From Pelomonas sp. V22 (GTDB lineage: Bacteria > Pseudomonadota > Gammaproteobacteria > Burkholderiales > Burkholderiaceae_C): 64,000 bases of DNA. Positions 61,381 through 64,000 of the stretch are shown here, in pieces. Numbering within the stretch: position 1 is the first letter of the stretch; each line of letters opens with the position of its first letter. Under the pieces are notes generated by a model. The model saw nothing but the letters and a program-made list of their open reading frames with translations. It had not been told where the DNA came from and searched no databases. The DNA is taken from contig NZ_JAGIXS010000001.1 in assembly GCF_030014915.1 (NCBI RefSeq), forward strand, positions 1,054,001-1,118,000, given 5' to 3'. A program made the position numbers and the translations under genes.

Positions 61381-62594
61381 CGCCGCGCCTCCAGCACGTT
61401 CAGCAGCTCGTAGCAGGCGCCCATGGTGTGGTAGTCGGTCTTGCCGGCGGGACTCTTCTCGTCGCTATAGGCGCTGTTGTCGGGCTTGAGGATGCGATAC
61501 CAGGCGCCGTGTTCATGGTCCACGAAGTGCAGCCAGCTGTAGCGCCACAGGCGCTCGTAATCAGCCCAGTACCTGGAATCGCCGGTCCGCGCTGCCAGCA
61601 GTCCGGCGGTAGCCAGGCTCTCGGCCTGGACCCAGAAGTACTTGTCGGCATCGCAAATCTCATGCTCGGGGCCGAAGCCGTAGAACAGCCCGCCGTGCGC
61701 GCCGTCCCAGGCCGCCTGCATCGCCGTGTCAAACAGCTCGCGGGCACGCGGCAACAGCCAGTCACTGCCCTGCTGCAGTTGCGCGCCGTGGCGCTCCAGG
61801 ATCAGCAGCAGCTTGGCCCATTCGGTCAGGTGGCCGGGCTGATAGCCCCAGGGACGGAAGATGTTGCTCTTGTCGTCGCGGTTGTAGTCCCAGTCCACCG
61901 ACCAGTCGGCGCGGTAGTGCTCCCAGATCAAGCCACCGGCCAGCGCTGCCTGGCGCAACGTGATGTGGCGAGCCAGCGTCTCTGCGCGATGCAGGTAGCG
62001 CTGCTCGCCCGTGGCCTCGAAGGCCGCCAGCATCGCCTCACAGGCATGCATGTTGGCGTTCTGCCCGCGGTAGGCAAAGAGGGTCTGCCAATCGGCGCTG
62101 GCCTCGTCGGCATACAGACCGGCCGAAGGCTCCCAGAAGCGCGTCTCCATCAGCTCCCAGGTCTCGTCCATCCAAGCCTTTGCTCCAGCTACGCCCGCCA
62201 TCAGTGCATGGGCATAGGCCAGCATCACGAAGGCGAGGCCATAGGCGTGGTTGGTGCCGTCCAGCACCTCGGCACGACCGCCTTCCCAGCGCAGCTGCCA
62301 GCAGTAGCCACCGGTGGCCGGGCTGCGATGCGCCTCGCGCAGAAAGGTGAGGCCATGCATCAGGGCCGCACGGTCATCGGCACGGCAGAAGCGGCGCACG
62401 GCCATCGCGCAGTTGAAGACGAAGCGTGTGCTGCTGACGAGGTGGCGGGTCGTGGCGTCGTAGACCGTGCCGTCGTTCATGTAGAAATGGAAGAAGCCGC
62501 CGCTGGCATCTACGCTGCGCGGACGGTAGAAGTCCATCGTGTGGCGGATGTGGGCATCCAGCGTGCCGGGATCACGGAAGTCAGGGTAGTTCAT
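61377..62594 (-). CDS. AGE-superfamily sugar isomerase/epimerase (mannose isomerase-like)
   Basis: 405-residue (alpha/alpha)6-barrel protein. The active-site segments RGQNANMHACEAMLAAF, WGYQPGHLTEWAKLLL and the C-terminal KTDYHTMGACYELL resemble YihS/D-mannose isomerase more than N-acylglucosamine or cellobiose 2-epimerase. It is predicted to interconvert mannose and fructose. It sits 2 bp after the SGNH esterase and overlaps the kinase gene, forming an operon. Confidence 0.87.
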   Translation of the reverse strand: MNYPDFRDPGTLDAHIRHTMDFYRPRSVDASGGFFHFYMNDGTVYDATTRHLVSSTRFVFNCAMAVRRFCRADDRAALMHGLTFLREAHRSPATGGYCWQLRWEGGRAEVLDGTNHAYGLAFVMLAYAHALMAGVAGAKAWMDETWELMETRFWEPSAGLYADEASADWQTLFAYRGQNANMHACEAMLAAFEATGEQRYLHRAETLARHITLRQAALAGGLIWEHYRADWSVDWDYNRDDKSNIFRPWGYQPGHLTEWAKLLLILERHGAQLQQGSDWLLPRARELFDTAMQAAWDGAHGGLFYGFGPEHEICDADKYFWVQAESLATAGLLAARTGDSRYWADYERLWRYSWLHFVDHEHGAWYRILKPDNSAYSDEKSPAGKTDYHTMGACYELLNVLEARR

Positions 62595-62596
62595 CG

Positions 62597-63670
62597 TCAC
62601 TTCAGCGTTTGCAATCGGTTCAGCAGCAGCTCGGCCATGTGCTGGTGGTCGCCGGCGTCGGGATGCGAACCGCAACCGCCTCCATTGAGCTTGCCCCAGT
62701 CCAGCAGCCCGACACGCACATGGCCAGCGGCCAGTTGTTCATCGAGCAGGCGCTGGACCAGGGGCCGCAGCTTGTCGCCATTGCCGGGCAAGGGCAGGCT
62801 CAGCATCAGGATGCGCGGGTCGCCATAGCGGGCCCGCACCGATGCCAGCAAGCTGCGATAGGCCTGCAGGAACTCACGCTCCAGCGTCGCGGCGTCACGC
62901 GGCTCGCCGTCCTTGACCGGCGTGGAGAAGTCATTGGTGCCGAGACCGATCACCACGGTCTGCGGCAGCCAATCCGGGGCGGGCTGACTGGCCGGGTCGG
63001 TCTGCAAGGCCCTGGCGTAATGCGTGCCATGCGTTTCGTTCGGCACGCCGCCGGCCCAGTTGCGCACCAGGCCCATGCCGGACTTGGCATGGATCTGCCA
63101 CTCGGCGCCCAGGCTGCGTGCGGCGAGCACTGCAAAGCCCTGGGTGATGTCGGTCCGGGCGCCGATCTCCGGCCCGGTGCAGGCCCGGCCGGGCGAGACA
63201 TTGCCCATGGCCGCGGTGTAGGAGTCGCCGATGAACTCGATGCGCTCGGCCGGCTTCGGCAGCGGCGGCAGAGCCTCGGCCTCCGCTGCCAGCTCGAAAC
63301 CCAGCACCCGCGCCACATCGCGCGGCGACTCGGTCCGCTTCACCAAGAGGGCCTGGTGCTCGCCCGGCGGAAGATCGCGCAGCCAGACAGTGCGCGGCCC
63401 GCTGGCCGGCGCGATCTGCAGGCGCGGCTGTCCGTCGATCTCCAGCACCCAGTGATTGCCCGCGTCGTCCAGCCGCACGCCCACTGCATCGCCACGGAAG
63501 CGCAGCCGCCAGTTCACGCCGGGCCAGGTCGACAGCCAGCCGCCGTCGGCCTGCTCGACCATGCGACCGCTGGTCTGCACCAGCGCCTTCGGCACGGGCT
63601 CGGCCAGCGCCGCCGAAACAGGCAGTGCGAGCACCGCTGCCCAGCACAGGAGTCGGATCTTTGGGGTCAC
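62597..63670 (-). CDS. Exported SGNH/GDSL carbohydrate esterase (CE2-like)
   Basis: 357 residues: signal peptide (LLCWAAVLALPVSAALA), an N-terminal jelly-roll region (about 30-130, with WVLEIDG and HQALLVKRTES), then an SGNH hydrolase with Ser150 in IEFIGDSYTAAMGN, GLGTNDFS and a C-terminal SHPDAGDHQHMAE Asp/His block. This architecture matches CE2 acetyl esterases acting on acetylated xylan or glucomannan. Start is GTG 63670, with GAGGA upstream, inside a GTGA overlap with the gene before it. Confidence 0.87.
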   Translation of the reverse strand: MTPKIRLLCWAAVLALPVSAALAEPVPKALVQTSGRMVEQADGGWLSTWPGVNWRLRFRGDAVGVRLDDAGNHWVLEIDGQPRLQIAPASGPRTVWLRDLPPGEHQALLVKRTESPRDVARVLGFELAAEAEALPPLPKPAERIEFIGDSYTAAMGNVSPGRACTGPEIGARTDITQGFAVLAARSLGAEWQIHAKSGMGLVRNWAGGVPNETHGTHYARALQTDPASQPAPDWLPQTVVIGLGTNDFSTPVKDGEPRDAATLEREFLQAYRSLLASVRARYGDPRILMLSLPLPGNGDKLRPLVQRLLDEQLAAGHVRVGLLDWGKLNGGGCGSHPDAGDHQHMAELLLNRLQTLK

Positions 63671-64000
63671 TGTGTCCTCAATGAATGCTGAATTCGTTCC
63701 GCAGCAGAGATCGCCGCCTTGAGTGAGTCGTCCAGCTGCACGGCTCCGTCGCCCGCCAGCTCCACGACGACCAGATAGCCCTGGTCCGAGCCCCCGGCGC
63801 TGAAGGCCTGCGCCAGGCGCAACTGGTCGCTGGCAAGCAAGCGACCGTCGATGTCGCTCCAGCGCTCGGCCGTCACCAGGCACCCCGCAGACGGCGTGCC
63901 AGGGAAGTAGGGTTCGCCAGCGTAATAGGCCGGGTTGATCGTCGAGCCATGCATCAGGATCTCGCTCCGCCCGGCCTGGCCGGCGAGCCAGGCTTCGCGC
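63667..64000 (-). CDS. C-terminal fragment of an unrecognised protein, HG...GC motif (cut off by window edge)
   Basis: The last 110 codons or so of a gene whose 5' part lies beyond the window. The fragment has ILMHGSTINPAYYAGEPYF followed by PSAGCLVTAE, a His-Gly...Ser-x-Gly-Cys pattern reminiscent of the L,D-transpeptidase active site, then a DQGYLVVVEL strand. Its TGA overlaps the esterase GTG in GTGA, so it belongs to the sugar operon. Family not assigned; a glycan-acting enzyme is equally possible. Confidence 0.6.
   Translation of the reverse strand, partial: REAWLAGQAGRSEILMHGSTINPAYYAGEPYFPGTPSAGCLVTAERWSDIDGRLLASDQLRLAQAFSAGGSDQGYLVVVELAGDGAVQLDDSLKAAISAAERIQHSLRTQ

Overview
The window looks like a chromosomal segment of a high-GC betaproteobacterium of the order Burkholderiales (Rubrivivax/Roseateles/Leptothrix-like). 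This is inferred from gene order and protein style: odhA-odhB-lpdA, tig-clpP-clpX-lon followed by a tRNA-Gly/Cys/Leu cluster, ilvI-ilvH-ilvC-pssA-leuA, and an ECF sigma factor followed by DUF3619, DUF3106 and RDD genes. It is densely coded, mostly housekeeping. I found no insertion sequence, prophage, integrase or CRISPR array.

Layout. 1-3885: a DinG/XPD-type helicase cut by the left edge, a DUF465 protein, a PP2C phosphatase, and zapE coupled to a small secreted coiled-coil protein. 3948-9558: the 2-oxoglutarate dehydrogenase operon (odhA, odhB, lpdA on the minus strand). 9951-14366: a 2OG-Fe(II) oxygenase, a small cysteine-cluster protein and two tandem paralogous solute-binding proteins. 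14363-20016: TPR protein, flavin oxidoreductase, acyl-CoA dehydrogenase and etfBA, with a candidate operator in front of etfB. 20203-24379: murI, a UMF1-type MFS protein, an exported amidohydrolase and a degenerate GGDEF protein. 24400-31239: six tRNAs around the tig-clpP-clpX-lon proteostasis cluster. 31349-39601: a tripartite efflux pump divergent from a squalene operon (hpnCDE) that is translationally coupled to an IclR regulator. 39624-48635: pbpG, two tandem leuA genes of different class, a leucine leader-peptide attenuator, pssA, and ilvC/ilvH/ilvI. 48891-51627: an overlapping operon of ECF sigma factor, DUF3619, DUF3106, RDD and dgkA. 51632-57888: glnB-nadE, a FemAB-like acetyltransferase, and soluble and membrane pyrophosphatases in divergent orientation. 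58000-64000: a J-domain protein, a lysozyme-like protein, mobA, and a four-gene sugar operon running off the right edge.

How the genes work together. Branched-chain amino acid synthesis is the largest theme. Acetolactate synthase and ketol-acid reductoisomerase end at a strong terminator. pssA follows, and then a separate leucine unit starts with an 18-residue leader peptide carrying four consecutive Leu codons ahead of a rho-independent terminator, feeding two 2-isopropylmalate synthases. Fatty-acid-type oxidation is represented by etfBA plus an acyl-CoA dehydrogenase. Envelope functions include squalene synthesis, RND efflux, PBP7, PssA, DgkA and a lysozyme-like protein. The right-hand operon (mannose-isomerase-like protein, sugar kinase, SGNH esterase) suggests use of mannose or acetylated mannan fragments.

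The most informative non-coding elements are the leu attenuator, a textbook TTGACA-N17-TACATT promoter with an overlapping TetR-like operator upstream of the efflux operon, an etfB operator, a 26-bp duplication in the tig terminator region, and an unusual 164-bp in-frame gap between ilvI and ilvH.
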